A stretch of DNA of 64,000 bases from Chloracidobacterium sp. Its GTDB lineage: Bacteria; Acidobacteriota; Blastocatellia; Pyrinomonadales; Pyrinomonadaceae. Below the pieces are notes generated by a model that was not told where the DNA came from, did no database searches, and was given only the letters and a program-made list of their open reading frames with translations. The stretch spans positions 1-64,000 of the forward strand of contig JADJWM010000012.1 of NCBI GenBank assembly GCA_016716365.1, read 5' to 3'. Made by a program: the position numbers and the translations under genes. Position 1 is the first letter of the stretch. Each line of letters starts with the position of its first letter. Positions 51,905-62,531 of this stretch are shown here, in pieces.

Positions 51905-52480
51905 TTAGCGGTTCGTGCTGGCAACGTTGCCATCACTTGACTGGGACAGGGCTATGATGATGGCGGCGGCGGCACCGCCGGCGACCAACACCCAAACCCA
52001 CCAATAATCGGACGATCCCGTCTGACGTGCAGCGCGTCCTTCTCCGGATGCGGTGATCGACTCTCCTGCATTCAAGATCGTCGTTTTGCCATCCTTCGTC
52101 CTGACCTTAACAGTACCCAATGAACCCTGTACGGTCAATTGGCCCGATGTCAATTCCGCTTCGACCGACTTATCGTCAAAGATAAGATTCGCGGTCGAGT
52201 TCGGGGCCAACTCGATACGGCCGCTCTTTCCTATCCCAACAATGGCTGACGTGTCCTCTGTCGTGGAAACAGTGGAAGAAGAAAAAACCGATCTGCCGCT
52301 CCTGGCTTGTTCACCATTCACAAAAACAAAGGGAGGTTCTCCATTCACAGGCTTTCCGGATACGGTCAGCTCAGCGATCATGCGCCCGGGGCTAGCGAGA
52401 GCTACCATGGACGTCGTGGAGACGATCGCGAAAATGATACATGCGGAAATACTTCTCCGCATCCAAAACGACTTATTCAT
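51905..52480 (-). CDS. Exported FecR-like protein with C-terminal membrane helix (paralogue)
   Basis: A 191-residue protein with the same plan as its neighbour: signal peptide (RSISACIIFAIVSTTSMVALA), FecR-like core (RSGRSVFSSSTVSTTEDTSAIVGIGKSGRIELAPNSTANLIFDDKSVEAELTSGQL), a helix (WWVWVLVAGGAAAAIIIALS) and tail ending NVASTNR. The shared core motif is (S)AIV.(L/I)GK.GRIE(I/L). It has a clear AGGAG ribosome-binding site. The two are 94 bp apart, likely one operon. Confidence 0.75.
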   Translation of the reverse strand: MNKSFWMRRSISACIIFAIVSTTSMVALASPGRMIAELTVSGKPVNGEPPFVFVNGEQARSGRSVFSSSTVSTTEDTSAIVGIGKSGRIELAPNSTANLIFDDKSVEAELTSGQLTVQGSLGTVKVRTKDGKTTILNAGESITASGEGRAARQTGSSDYWWVWVLVAGGAAAAIIIALSQSSDGNVASTNR

Positions 52481-52884
52481 AAAACTCCTAGCGAATGGAC
52501 GAGTTTTGGCGCAAAAAAGGCCAAACTATCAAATAGTGGCACGAAATTCCGCACAATGTCAACAAAAAGCACGAAATCCTAACTTCCTGGAAAGCGGCCA
52601 TTCCCGGACGATCAAGAATCTCGTAAGCCTAACGTTACACAAAACTTATATCACAGCCTCCGTTCCAATTTAAAGACAAATTATCGATTAATTTCAGCCG
52701 ATCGGTCGTTACTTCGGACCGGGGCCTGACCACATCCGACGGATGAGCAATAAACAGCAGGGCCGAACGGGCACATTCCCGGGATCTAAGGAGTCAATTT
52801 CAGGTCAAAGGGGCTGAATTTTGCTGTAATTCTCGATTTCTGCTTTAATCTATTTCGACCCTGCCATTTTCTCAGGAGTTTTCT
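52481..52884. other. Divergent promoter region between the FecR-like pair and xylF
   Basis: A 404-bp gap without a convincing gene. The first part is A/T-rich. A candidate sigma-70 promoter for xylF is TTGCTG (52821-52826), 17-bp spacer, TTTAAT (52844-52849). The minus-strand side must hold the promoter of the FecR-like genes. No repeat was noticed. Confidence 0.5.
52821..52849 (+). promoter_or_regulatory. Candidate sigma-70 promoter of xylF
   Basis: TTGCTG and TTTAAT separated by 17 bp, 36 bp upstream of the start codon, with a CAGGAG ribosome-binding site between. Inferred only from spacing and similarity to consensus. Confidence 0.45.
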
Positions 52885-53961
52885 ATGAAAATACGCTTAT
52901 TTCTTCTATTTATAGGGACCGCGATGACCCTTGCCTGCGGCCCACAGGCTTCCAACCCGACCCAAAATACAGGGGGGGCGGCCAAGGATCCTTCACGAAA
53001 ATTGAAGATCGGGTTCTCAATGGCGACCGTGAAGGAGGAAAGATGGCAGCGAGACAAAGATGCTTTCGAGGCCCATTGCCGCAAACTTCAGGTCGAATGC
53101 CCGGTCACAGTTGCTGATAACAGTGCCGACAGGCAGGCAAATGATGTCGACAACCTTTTGACACAAGGGGTCGATGTCCTTGTAATAGCCCCTCAAAACG
53201 CGACCCAGGCCGCGGCGTTGGTCGAAAAGGCAAAGGCCCAGAAAATCCCTGTGATCAGTTATGACCGCCTGATCGATTCCGACAAGATCGATCTTTACAT
53301 CTCGCATCAGGTGCCCGTGATCGGGCGAAGGATGGCGGAATATGCCCTCGCTAAGGCCCCGACGGGAAATTATGTGATGGTTTATGGTTCGAAGACCGAC
53401 AACAACGCCTCGATCATGGAGAAGGAACAGCTCGAAGTGCTCAAGCCCGCGATCGACAGCGGCGCAATAAAGATCGTTGCCGACCAGTTCATTACGGATT
53501 GGAAGCCCGAGCTCGCGTTGAATTTCGCCGAAAACGCGCTCACACAGAATAACGACAACATACAGGCGTTCGTCGTGTCGAATGACGGGATGGCGGGCGG
53601 TGTAGTCCAGGCACTTGCGGGCCGCGGCCTCGCTGGAAAGGTGATCGTCACAGGGCAGGATGCTCAACTCGACGCCCTTCAGCGGATCGCGGAAGGGAAG
53701 CAGTCGATGACGGTCTACAAGGCCATTATTCCGCTGGCAAGCGGCGCCGTCGAGGCCGCCGTTCGCCTTGCGAAGGGGGAACCGCTAACGACCTCACCTT
53801 TCCGGAACGACAAGATCGCAAAGGATGTGCCCGCGATCCTGTTAGAGGTCGTTACGGTCGACAAGAATAATTTGATGGACACGGTTATACGCGACGGCTA
53901 TGCGAAGTATGACGACGTCTACAAAAACGTACCTGAGGCCGAAAGGCCAAAGCGGCCCTGA
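52885..53961 (+). CDS. Xylose-type ABC transporter substrate-binding lipoprotein (XylF-like)
   Basis: The 358-residue periplasmic sugar-binding protein has a lipobox with Cys18 (TLACGP), then a family-2 binding protein fold: IGFSMATVKEERWQRDKDAF, ADNSADRQANDVDNLLTQGVDVLVIAPQNA, IPVISYDRLI, NYVMVYGSKTDNNA, FVVSNDGMAGGVVQAL, GQDAQLDALQRIAEGKQSMTVYK. The pattern matches XylF. No permease or ATPase gene follows; instead a ROK kinase is 18 bp downstream. It may be a sensor-type or orphan binding protein feeding a transporter elsewhere. Confidence 0.88.
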   Translation: MKIRLFLLFIGTAMTLACGPQASNPTQNTGGAAKDPSRKLKIGFSMATVKEERWQRDKDAFEAHCRKLQVECPVTVADNSADRQANDVDNLLTQGVDVLVIAPQNATQAAALVEKAKAQKIPVISYDRLIDSDKIDLYISHQVPVIGRRMAEYALAKAPTGNYVMVYGSKTDNNASIMEKEQLEVLKPAIDSGAIKIVADQFITDWKPELALNFAENALTQNNDNIQAFVVSNDGMAGGVVQALAGRGLAGKVIVTGQDAQLDALQRIAEGKQSMTVYKAIIPLASGAVEAAVRLAKGEPLTTSPFRNDKIAKDVPAILLEVVTVDKNNLMDTVIRDGYAKYDDVYKNVPEAERPKRP

Positions 53962-53979
53962 CTCCATGCCAATAAAGAA

Positions 53980-54942
53980 ATGAACGACTTCGTGCTTGCC
54001 GGCGATCTTGGCGGTACAAATTTGCGGGTGGCCGCGATCGACGATGAGGGCAGGATGCTCGCCCGCCTTGAGGACGAGACCCCGAGACACACCGACGACA
54101 CGAGGATAGTCGCAGCCGCGCTGCGTCTCGCCAAGGAGTGCGGTGACCGGATCGGCCGCAAACCACTCGGTCTGGGGTTTGCGTTGCCTGCGATCATGTC
54201 CGGGCCGGAGGGAAGGGTATTCAGTTCGCCGAACCTCCCCGAACTCAACGGAAGCCTCATCGGTCCGAACCTTCGAGAAGGTCTTTCAATGGATGTAGTT
54301 CTTGAGAATGACGCGAACGCGGCCGCGATCGGCGAGAATTGGCTCGGGGCGTCCCAAGGCTCTGGCGATTCGATCTGCCTTACGCTGGGGACCGGCGTTG
54401 GAGGTGGCATAATACTTGACGGGCGGCCGCACCGGGGCCCTGACGGTACTGCCGGCGAGATCGGCCATGTCTGTGTCGAACCCCTTGGCCCGCCTTGCGG
54501 CTGCGGAAGTTACGGGTGCCTCGAACAATTCGCGTCGGCGACCGCCGTCGTCCGCATCGCACGGGAGATGGCTTCGGATTTTAGTGACACAAAAGTACCC
54601 CTTGATAGTGAATTTACGGCACTGGATCTATACAACGCAGGTACTTCGGGTGATCGGTTGGCGGTAGAAGTGTTTCGGCGAGTCGGGTACTATCTGGGCA
54701 TCGCCATTGGCGGGATCGTTAATGTGCTTAACCCAGAGGTTGTCGTTCTCGGGGGCGGGATGTCCGGAGCCTGGGACTTATTTATTGGCGAATTAAAGGA
54801 AGAAATTAGGAAACGGGCGTTCCACGAACCGGCAGAACGTGCTAGAATCGTTCGCGCTAAACTCGGAAGCGACGCCGGACTTTTTGGGGCGGCATGGCTC
54901 GCATTCGCGCAAGGCACGCGCTCGATCGATCAAAGTCATTAA
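53980..54942 (+). CDS. ROK-family sugar kinase (glucokinase-like)
   Basis: The 320-residue kinase has the ATP-binding LAGDLGGTNLRVAAID at the start, DxGxG-type VLENDANAAAIGE for the catalytic region, GTGVGGGIIL, and the ROK zinc site GHVCVEPLGPPCGCGSYGCLEQFAS. It likely phosphorylates glucose or a related hexose. Coupled with the XylF-like protein, the substrate could be a sugar bound by that protein. Confidence 0.92.
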   Translation: MNDFVLAGDLGGTNLRVAAIDDEGRMLARLEDETPRHTDDTRIVAAALRLAKECGDRIGRKPLGLGFALPAIMSGPEGRVFSSPNLPELNGSLIGPNLREGLSMDVVLENDANAAAIGENWLGASQGSGDSICLTLGTGVGGGIILDGRPHRGPDGTAGEIGHVCVEPLGPPCGCGSYGCLEQFASATAVVRIAREMASDFSDTKVPLDSEFTALDLYNAGTSGDRLAVEVFRRVGYYLGIAIGGIVNVLNPEVVVLGGGMSGAWDLFIGELKEEIRKRAFHEPAERARIVRAKLGSDAGLFGAAWLAFAQGTRSIDQSH

Positions 54943-54960
54943 CAGGCCAGCACTCGGTTT

Positions 54961-55368
54961 ATGGATGTTTACCATAAGATTCTTACGAAGATCTATGAGG
55001 TCACCGGCGGCAAGGATAGTGTCGAGGTTGACCTTAACGATCTTTTGAAGCAGGAAGGCTTCTATTCGAATATCGACAATATCTCGCAGCATTTAGCGAC
55101 CGAGAGCTGGGTTGCGGAGACTCCCCGGCCCCGAGTAGTGAAAATAACGCATTGGGGGGCGGCCGAAGCTCGCCGGGTGATGACAAACACCCCGGACACT
55201 CAGCGCGAAGTCGCGAAGGACGCCAACCGCCTTCTTGCCGATTCGCGGGAACTGATAATCATGCTTGAGGAGTTCGCCTCCAACCCGAACGGATCCAAGT
55301 TCAAGACGATCGAAAAGAGATTCGAGGACCTTCAGGCCCTTTTAGGACGAATACGGCCGAATATGTAA
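54961..55368 (+). CDS. Conserved hypothetical protein
   Basis: A 135-residue soluble, largely helical protein. I do not recognise the family. The N-terminal half (KILTKIYEVTGGKDSVEVDLNDLLKQEGFYSNIDNISQHLATESWV) resembles a winged-helix-like arrangement and VVKITHWGAAEARRVM is a likely beta-wing. The C-terminal half is a helix (KDANRLLADSRELIIMLEEFAS) suitable for dimerisation. It sits 18 bp after the ROK kinase and ahead of the rimP terminator. Confidence 0.7.
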   Translation: MDVYHKILTKIYEVTGGKDSVEVDLNDLLKQEGFYSNIDNISQHLATESWVAETPRPRVVKITHWGAAEARRVMTNTPDTQREVAKDANRLLADSRELIIMLEEFASNPNGSKFKTIEKRFEDLQALLGRIRPNM

Positions 55369-55437
55369 GTCCAAACTTGCAATCTGGAGCACGGTTCAGG
55401 TAAACTGACTGTTTCGTGCGATGCATGCGACGAGTCT

Positions 55438-55465
55438 AGTGGGTTTCGCACCCACTTTTTATTTT
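55438..55465 (+). terminator. Rho-independent terminator upstream of rimP
   Basis: AGTGGGT (55438-55444) pairs with ACCCACT (55450-55456), loop TTCGC, followed by TTTTTATTTT. It ends the sugar-related transcript and may also attenuate the rimP-nusA-infB operon, which begins 15 bp later. Confidence 0.88.
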
Positions 55466-55479
55466 GGGTTTAAGGTCGG

Positions 55480-55965
55480 ATGGACAAGGCTGGTATCGAA
55501 GAAAGAATTAGGCTCATCGCGAAGGAAGCCGCAGCCGAAAATGATGTCGAGTTTGTTCACTGTGAGGTGGCGGGCACAAAGCGGAACCTGACGGTCCGAA
55601 TTTTCATTGACAAACCGGAAGGCGTCAACGTCGAAGATTGCGCCGAGCTATCTCGAAGGGTCGAGGGCGTCCTCGATTCGGACGATTTCATCCCCTCGTC
55701 CTATGTGCTCGAAGTCTCGTCGCCAGGACTCGAACGCGGTATTTACTCAGCGGACGAATTTAGCCGATTCGCGGGAAAAAAGGTGAAGGTGAAGCTTTCA
55801 AACGCGGTGAACGGCCAGAAGGTCTTTGTCTCCCGGATAGTTGGGGTCGATGGAAGCGATGTGATCCTCGCCGACAAACAACATGGTGAGGTTCGATTTC
55901 CGTTTAGCTGGGTTGAAAAAGCGAATCTCCGGGTGGACCTGGAAGAGGAGTTCAAGAAGCGGTAA
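55480..55965 (+). CDS. rimP: Ribosome maturation factor
   Basis: The 161-residue 30S assembly factor has the RimP pattern VEFVHCEVAGTKRNLTVRIFIDKPEGVNVEDCAELSRRVEGVLD, then YVLEVSSPGLERG and the C-terminal Sm-like domain. It heads the rimP-nusA-infB-rbfA operon, with nusA 2 bp downstream. Confidence 0.96.
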   Translation: MDKAGIEERIRLIAKEAAAENDVEFVHCEVAGTKRNLTVRIFIDKPEGVNVEDCAELSRRVEGVLDSDDFIPSSYVLEVSSPGLERGIYSADEFSRFAGKKVKVKLSNAVNGQKVFVSRIVGVDGSDVILADKQHGEVRFPFSWVEKANLRVDLEEEFKKR

Positions 55966-55967
55966 AT

Positions 55968-57671
<1,704 letters not shown>

Positions 57672-57722
57672 AATTCTCGATCAGCCGGCCGCGGCCGGCC
57701 TTCGCCACGCAGTCTTTTGAAA

Positions 57723-57742
57723 CCGGATCAACATGGATCCGG
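57723..57742 (+). other. Hairpin in the infB leader
   Basis: CCGGATC (57723-57729) pairs with GATCCGG (57736-57742) around a 6-nt loop, 18 bp upstream of the infB start. A 16-bp palindrome (57684-57699) lies nearby. They may influence translation of infB; no T-tract is present. Confidence 0.45.
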
Positions 57743-57760
57743 ATCACAATAAGAGCATTT

Positions 57761-60451
57761 ATGGCTATTGGTAAGAAAATTCGGATCTACGACCTGGCAC
57801 GAGAGATCAAGCAGGACGCGAAGCGCGTTCTCGAGGACCTCCGCCGTGAAGGTGCCGAGGTCAGCGTGCCCTCAAACTCTGTCAGCATCGAGTTGGCCGA
57901 GAAGATCCGGAATAAGTACATCCCAAAAGCCGAGGTTGCACCAAAACGTGCGATCAAGGTCATTAAGGCTTCGAAGAAAGCGAAAGCCGCCCCGGCCGCC
58001 GAAGAAGCTGCGAAAGCCGAGCTCGAAGAGGGGACAAAGGCCGAACCAGCGAAGCCCGCCCCTGAAGTTGAAGAACCCACCGTAAAAGCAGAACCTGGTC
58101 CTGAGGCCGCTGAACCGAAGGCCCGGAGTTATCGCCTTAAGAAGAAGGCCGTCGAGGAGCCCGAGGAAACGGCGATCACCGAGGCCGAACCCCTCGTCGA
58201 AGAAGAAGCCCAGGAAGCCCCGGCTGAAACTGTCGAGGTCCCCGAAGCTGAAGAGAAAGCTGAGGAACCGAAGGTAACTAAGCGGGTCCTCCGTCCTACC
58301 GGCACCCAAATAAAACAGTTGACGTTGACGCGCGACGCTATCGAAAAGGGCGTAAAGCCCGGCGAGCGCGTAGTCGCCGAGGCCCCGACACGAACCGGCA
58401 AGCTGGTTAGCGAAAGAGCTCAAGACCAGCGTGGCCGGCGCACCGAATTTCGCGGCACTCCGGGCGAGACCGCGGCTCCGCAGATGACGTACACGCCGCC
58501 GGCGGACAATCGACGCCGGCCGGGACGTTCCGGCGGGCGGAAGGGGAGGACTGACGCCAGGTCGAAGTTTGCCGAAAGGGAGCAGGATGCCCCGCGGCTC
58601 CGGACCATCGAAGAGAGGGTCCTCGACCAGGTTGTGAAACATGCCGGGGGCGATCTTCGACCCGTCCGGCTGACCGAAGGAGCGACCATCAGGGAATTTG
58701 CCGAGGCGCTCGGCATCACCCCAAGAGATATTGTTCAATTGCTGATCAAACGTGGTGTTTTTGCCACCCTTAATCAGCCGATCGGCGAAAAGACGGCGCA
58801 AGAACTCGGCCTTGACTTTGGGTTCGAGATCAGTTTTGTGCCGTTCGAAGAAATGGTCATCGAACAGGAGTTCGAAGAACTGATCGCTGCCGATTCCGAC
58901 GATGTTGAAGTGCCCAAAGCCCCGGTCATTACAGTTATGGGGCACGTCGATCATGGAAAGACCTCATTGCTCGACGCTATCCGCTCGGCAAATGTCGCCG
59001 AGGGCGAGGCCGGCGGGATCACCCAGCATATAGGTGCATACAGCGTGTACGTGTCCAACCCGGAGAATCAGGATGAGGAACGCCGGGTCGTTTTCCTGGA
59101 CACGCCCGGCCACGAAGCTTTTACGATGATGCGGGCCCGCGGTGCGAAGGCTACGGATATCGTTATCCTCGTGGTTGCCGCCGATGACGGCGTGATGCCG
59201 CAAACGATCGAGGCGGTCGAGCATTCTAAGGCCGCGGGAGTGCCGATCATCGTCGCGATCAACAAGATCGATAAGCCTGACGCGAACGCCGATAAGGTCA
59301 AGCAGGGCCTTGCGGCATTGGGGCTTCAGCCGGTCGACTGGGGCGGCGACGTCGAAATGGTGCCCGTTTCTGCGAAGACGGGGCAGGGATTAGATACGCT
59401 TCTTGAGACCGTGCTGCTTCAGGCTGACATCCTCGAACTCCGTGCGAGCCCGACGAGGAGGGCCGCAGGTGTTGTGCTCGAGGCAAAACTCGACAAAGGG
59501 CGCGGTGCAGTCGCGACCGCGCTCGTTCAGCAGGGTACGCTCCGCGTCGGTGATCCGTTCATCGTAGGCCAATTCTACGGAAAGGTCCGGGCGATGTTTT
59601 CGGACCGCGGCGAGACTGTCATGGAAGCCCCGCCGGCGACGCCGGTCGAGATCCTCGGCCTTCAGGGCGTGCCACAAGCCGGCGATACGTTCCAGGTCGT
59701 TTCTGACATAGACCGGGCGCAGACGATCGCAGGCCAGAGGCAGATGCACGCCAGACAGGCCGCGATGATCAAGACGACGAAGCGGGGTATCGAGTCGCTC
59801 GGGCTGGCCGAGATCAAGGAACTGCTCGTTATCCTGAAGGCGGACGTGCAGGGTTCGGTCGAAGTGCTCAAGGGCACGCTTGAGAAACTTTCCACGGATA
59901 AGGTCAAGGTACGGGTCATTCGGGCCGGGGTCGGGGCGATCGCCGAATCCGACGTGCTGCTCGCGTCGGCGACCCAGGCGGACAATATTTCGACTGCGGT
60001 CGTGATCATCGGTTTCAACGTCCGGCCGGAGTCGCGCGTGGCCGAGATAGCTCGCCAGGAAGAGGTCGATATACGGCTGCACTCGATCATCTACAAGGTC
60101 GAAGAAGAGATCAAGGCCGCAATGATCGGCATGCTGGACGCGATCGAGAAGGAAGTGATCCTCGGCAAGGCGCTGGTCCAGGAAACTTTCAAGGTTTCGA
60201 GGGTCGGCACCATCGCCGGTTGCCGCGTGACCGACGGACTGATCCGGCGGCAGGCAAAGGCCCGGCTGCTTCGGGACAGCGTTGTCATCTGGGAAGGAGA
60301 TATCGCGACGCTCAAACGGTTCAAGGATGACGTGAACGAAGTGAAGCAGGGTTTCGAATGCGGTATCAGCCTGGTCAACTTTAACGATATCAAGGTGGAC
60401 GACGAGATCGAGGCTTACGTGATTGAAAAAACGGCGGCGACCGAGCTTTGA
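57761..60451 (+). CDS. infB: Translation initiation factor IF-2
   Basis: The 896-residue GTPase delivers fMet-tRNA to the 30S subunit. The N-terminal IF2_N domain (KKIRIYDLAREIKQDAKRVLEDLRREGAEV), a long Ala/Glu/Lys-rich linker, and a second IF2_N-like motif (ATIREFAEALGITPRDIVQLLIKRG) lead to the G domain: GHVDHGKTSLLD (near 394), DTPGHEAF, NKIDKP. The C-terminal domains (VRPESRVAEIARQEEVDIRLHSIIYK...GYECG-type FECGISLVNFNDIK) are complete. It is of ordinary family length. Confidence 0.98.
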   Translation: MAIGKKIRIYDLAREIKQDAKRVLEDLRREGAEVSVPSNSVSIELAEKIRNKYIPKAEVAPKRAIKVIKASKKAKAAPAAEEAAKAELEEGTKAEPAKPAPEVEEPTVKAEPGPEAAEPKARSYRLKKKAVEEPEETAITEAEPLVEEEAQEAPAETVEVPEAEEKAEEPKVTKRVLRPTGTQIKQLTLTRDAIEKGVKPGERVVAEAPTRTGKLVSERAQDQRGRRTEFRGTPGETAAPQMTYTPPADNRRRPGRSGGRKGRTDARSKFAEREQDAPRLRTIEERVLDQVVKHAGGDLRPVRLTEGATIREFAEALGITPRDIVQLLIKRGVFATLNQPIGEKTAQELGLDFGFEISFVPFEEMVIEQEFEELIAADSDDVEVPKAPVITVMGHVDHGKTSLLDAIRSANVAEGEAGGITQHIGAYSVYVSNPENQDEERRVVFLDTPGHEAFTMMRARGAKATDIVILVVAADDGVMPQTIEAVEHSKAAGVPIIVAINKIDKPDANADKVKQGLAALGLQPVDWGGDVEMVPVSAKTGQGLDTLLETVLLQADILELRASPTRRAAGVVLEAKLDKGRGAVATALVQQGTLRVGDPFIVGQFYGKVRAMFSDRGETVMEAPPATPVEILGLQGVPQAGDTFQVVSDIDRAQTIAGQRQMHARQAAMIKTTKRGIESLGLAEIKELLVILKADVQGSVEVLKGTLEKLSTDKVKVRVIRAGVGAIAESDVLLASATQADNISTAVVIIGFNVRPESRVAEIARQEEVDIRLHSIIYKVEEEIKAAMIGMLDAIEKEVILGKALVQETFKVSRVGTIAGCRVTDGLIRRQAKARLLRDSVVIWEGDIATLKRFKDDVNEVKQGFECGISLVNFNDIKVDDEIEAYVIEKTAATEL

Positions 60452-60487
60452 TCGGAATGCGGCCCGTTTTGGGACTGATCTGAATGT

Positions 60488-60859
60488 ATGAGACGGCCTG
60501 AACGAATGGCTGAAGCTTTGAAAGAGGAGATAGCCGAGATCGTAGGTTTCGAGCTGGAGGACCCACGGCTTGAAGCCGTAACCGTGACCGATGTAACGGT
60601 CACCGACGACCTTCGGGACGCAAAGGTCTTTGTCGTTGTCGAAGGCGGCGACGAAGAATCAAAAAAAGCGTTGACGGCGCTTCAACACGCCGCCGGGTAC
60701 GTCAGGCAGCAGGTTGCGATGAATCTCAGCCTCAGGCATGCTCCGCACCTGCTTTTTGTACGTGACACCGCGGAAGAAAATGCGGCAAATGTCGAGCGGG
60801 TGATCACGGACCTTAGATTAAAGGGTGAATTTGAGGACAGGAAGGAAAGTGAAGGATAA
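60488..60859 (+). CDS. rbfA: Ribosome-binding factor A
   Basis: The 123-residue KH-type 30S maturation factor has the family core RRPERMAEALKEEIAEIVGFELEDPRLEAVTVTDVTVTDDLRDAKVFV and the C-terminal RHAPHLLFVRDTAEENAANVERVI. The last residues (EDRKESEG) and stop are encoded by a heptamer repeat. It is the fourth gene of the operon, 36 bp after infB. Confidence 0.95.
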   Translation: MRRPERMAEALKEEIAEIVGFELEDPRLEAVTVTDVTVTDDLRDAKVFVVVEGGDEESKKALTALQHAAGYVRQQVAMNLSLRHAPHLLFVRDTAEENAANVERVITDLRLKGEFEDRKESEG

Positions 60860-60935
60860 AGGTTGAAGGATAAGGGATAAAGTGAAGAGGGCACCTCAGC
60901 TTTATCCTTTTTCTATTTACCTTTCCCCTTTTGAA
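60834..60935. repeat. Inverted heptamer tracts between rbfA and nrnA
   Basis: GGAAGGA/AAGTGAA/GGATAAA/GGTTGAA/GGATAAG/GGATAAA units (60837-60884) are followed by opposite-sense CTTTATCC/TTTTTCTA/TTTACCTTTCCCCTTTT (60899-60931). The left part ends in the rbfA reading frame, and the right part is open in the nrnA frame. Confidence 0.8.
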
Positions 60936-60938
60936 ATC

Positions 60939-61937
60939 GTGTTAAGTCAAGTAGTTGAGCTAATTGAAAACAAGCAGGAATTCGGGATCACGACCCATAT
61001 TAAACCGGACGGTGACGGCGTGGGTTCGTCCCTTGGGCTCTATTGGCTGCTTCGCAGCCTTGGCAAATCCGCGGACGTTATTGTCAGAGGCGAGGTCCCG
61101 ACAGCCTATCGAAGCCTCCCCGGTGCCGATGACATTCGCAACATCGAGAGCATCGACCGGAAATACGACGCTATCTTTGTCATAGAATGTTCCGACCTTG
61201 AACGGCCCGGCATCGTGGGCCTTGACAAAGAGTTCACGGTGAACATCGACCACCATGCGACGAGCGCGCATTTCGGGGCGATCAATTGGATCGATTCCAC
61301 GGCGTCGGCGGTCGGAGAGATGATCTACAATCTCTGCAAGGCTATCGGCGGACGGGTCACTAAAGAGATCGCTGAGTGCGTGTACATGGCGCTCGTGACG
61401 GACACGGGTTCGTTCCACTTCTCAAACACCACCGAACGAACGCTGAAGGTCGCCTCCGAATTGGTGAAGGCGGGCGTGAAACCGGCAGCGATCTCAGAAG
61501 CGGTCTATAACAATTATCCGTGGTCTCGTATCGAACTGATGAGGCAGGTTCTAGACACCGTGCGCAGGGACGAGAGCGGCAAGGTCGCGTATCTCAGGCA
61601 AACTCTCGAGATGCGGGAGGCGGCCGGAGCCGTAGACGGCGACAATAACGGCTTTGTGAACATTCCGCTCGCTTCACGCGAGATCCTGGCTGCGGTCTAC
61701 ATGCGCGAGGTCGGCCCCGACGAATATCGTGTCAGCCTCCGATCCAAGGGCGACATCAACGTCGCAAAGGTCGCTGAACGCTTTGGCGGCGGCGGCCACC
61801 GGAACGCCGCCGGTCTGAGGATGACGGGCGATTGGGACACGGCCGAGGCCGAGATAGTGTCGGCGATGCGCGAAGCGGTCGAACGGGCCGAGGCGATCGA
61901 GGCCGGCGACATTACGGTCGCACCGGACGTCCTATAG
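60939..61937 (+). CDS. DHH-family phosphoesterase (nanoRNase/pAp phosphatase NrnA)
   Basis: The 332-residue enzyme hydrolyses short RNA and 3'-phosphoadenosine 5'-phosphate. Motifs are THIKPDGDGVGSSLGL, DAIFVIECSD, NIDHHATSAHFG (DHH), TDTGSFHFSNTT and the DHHA1 domain GGGGHRNAAGLRM. A GTG at 60939 is the best start: the frame is open from 60882 but the first 19 codons are translated repeat. It follows rbfA, a common neighbour. Confidence 0.92.
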   Translation: MLSQVVELIENKQEFGITTHIKPDGDGVGSSLGLYWLLRSLGKSADVIVRGEVPTAYRSLPGADDIRNIESIDRKYDAIFVIECSDLERPGIVGLDKEFTVNIDHHATSAHFGAINWIDSTASAVGEMIYNLCKAIGGRVTKEIAECVYMALVTDTGSFHFSNTTERTLKVASELVKAGVKPAAISEAVYNNYPWSRIELMRQVLDTVRRDESGKVAYLRQTLEMREAAGAVDGDNNGFVNIPLASREILAAVYMREVGPDEYRVSLRSKGDINVAKVAERFGGGGHRNAAGLRMTGDWDTAEAEIVSAMREAVERAEAIEAGDITVAPDVL

Positions 61938-61976
61938 TCAGCGTCGATGCCGTAGCCGGCCGAAACACCCCCGAAG

Positions 61977-62531
61977 ATGCAAACTGTCGTCGAACGCCGA
62001 AAGCCAGAAGGCCTGCTAGACCATCTGGCCCTGGCCATTACCACCTGCGGAGTAGGTTACCTGCCCCTGATGCCGGGGACCTTCGGCTCACTGGTCGGCG
62101 TCGCGATCTACGTACTCATTTCCTCTGCCTTCTCATCCTTTCGATACACGCCCGAAACCGTTGAGCCGGAAACGCTCGTTGCGGGGATCCACGCTATCAT
62201 CATGGTGGCATTCGTCGGCCTGATATTGCTTGGTGTCTGGGCTTCAGGCCGGTCCATCGATCTACTTGGAAGCGGCGATCCACCCGAAGCGGTCATCGAT
62301 GAAGTGATCGGACAATTGACCGTCTTTCTTTTCATCCCATTCGCGACTTCCTGGCTCATTGTCGCCGCAGGATTCGGGTTCTTCCGCCTCTTCGATATCT
62401 GGAAGCCGTTTCCGATAGACCGCCTTCAGATGCTGCCCGGCGGCCTTGGGATCTGTGTGGACGATGTGGGCGCCGGTATCTGTGCCGGGGCTTGTTTATC
62501 GGTAGTATATGCGGTTAGTTTATGGGTATGA
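61977..62531 (+). CDS. pgpA: Phosphatidylglycerophosphatase A
   Basis: The 184-residue membrane phosphatase makes phosphatidylglycerol. Family signatures are TTCGVGYLPLMPGTFGSLVG, DPPEAVIDEVIGQL and FFRLFDIWKPFPIDRLQMLPGGLGICVDDVGAGI. It is followed immediately by the DUF1835 gene with a 10-bp overlap. Confidence 0.93.
   Translation: MQTVVERRKPEGLLDHLALAITTCGVGYLPLMPGTFGSLVGVAIYVLISSAFSSFRYTPETVEPETLVAGIHAIIMVAFVGLILLGVWASGRSIDLLGSGDPPEAVIDEVIGQLTVFLFIPFATSWLIVAAGFGFFRLFDIWKPFPIDRLQMLPGGLGICVDDVGAGICAGACLSVVYAVSLWV

Noticed and set aside
57684..57699. GC-rich palindrome as a regulatory operator
   Set aside because: Perfect palindrome of G/C only, likely by chance or a repeat; no regulator is implicated.
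60834..60935. Possible transposon terminal inverted repeats
   Set aside because: Arms are simple heptamer arrays, no transposase or target duplication is present.
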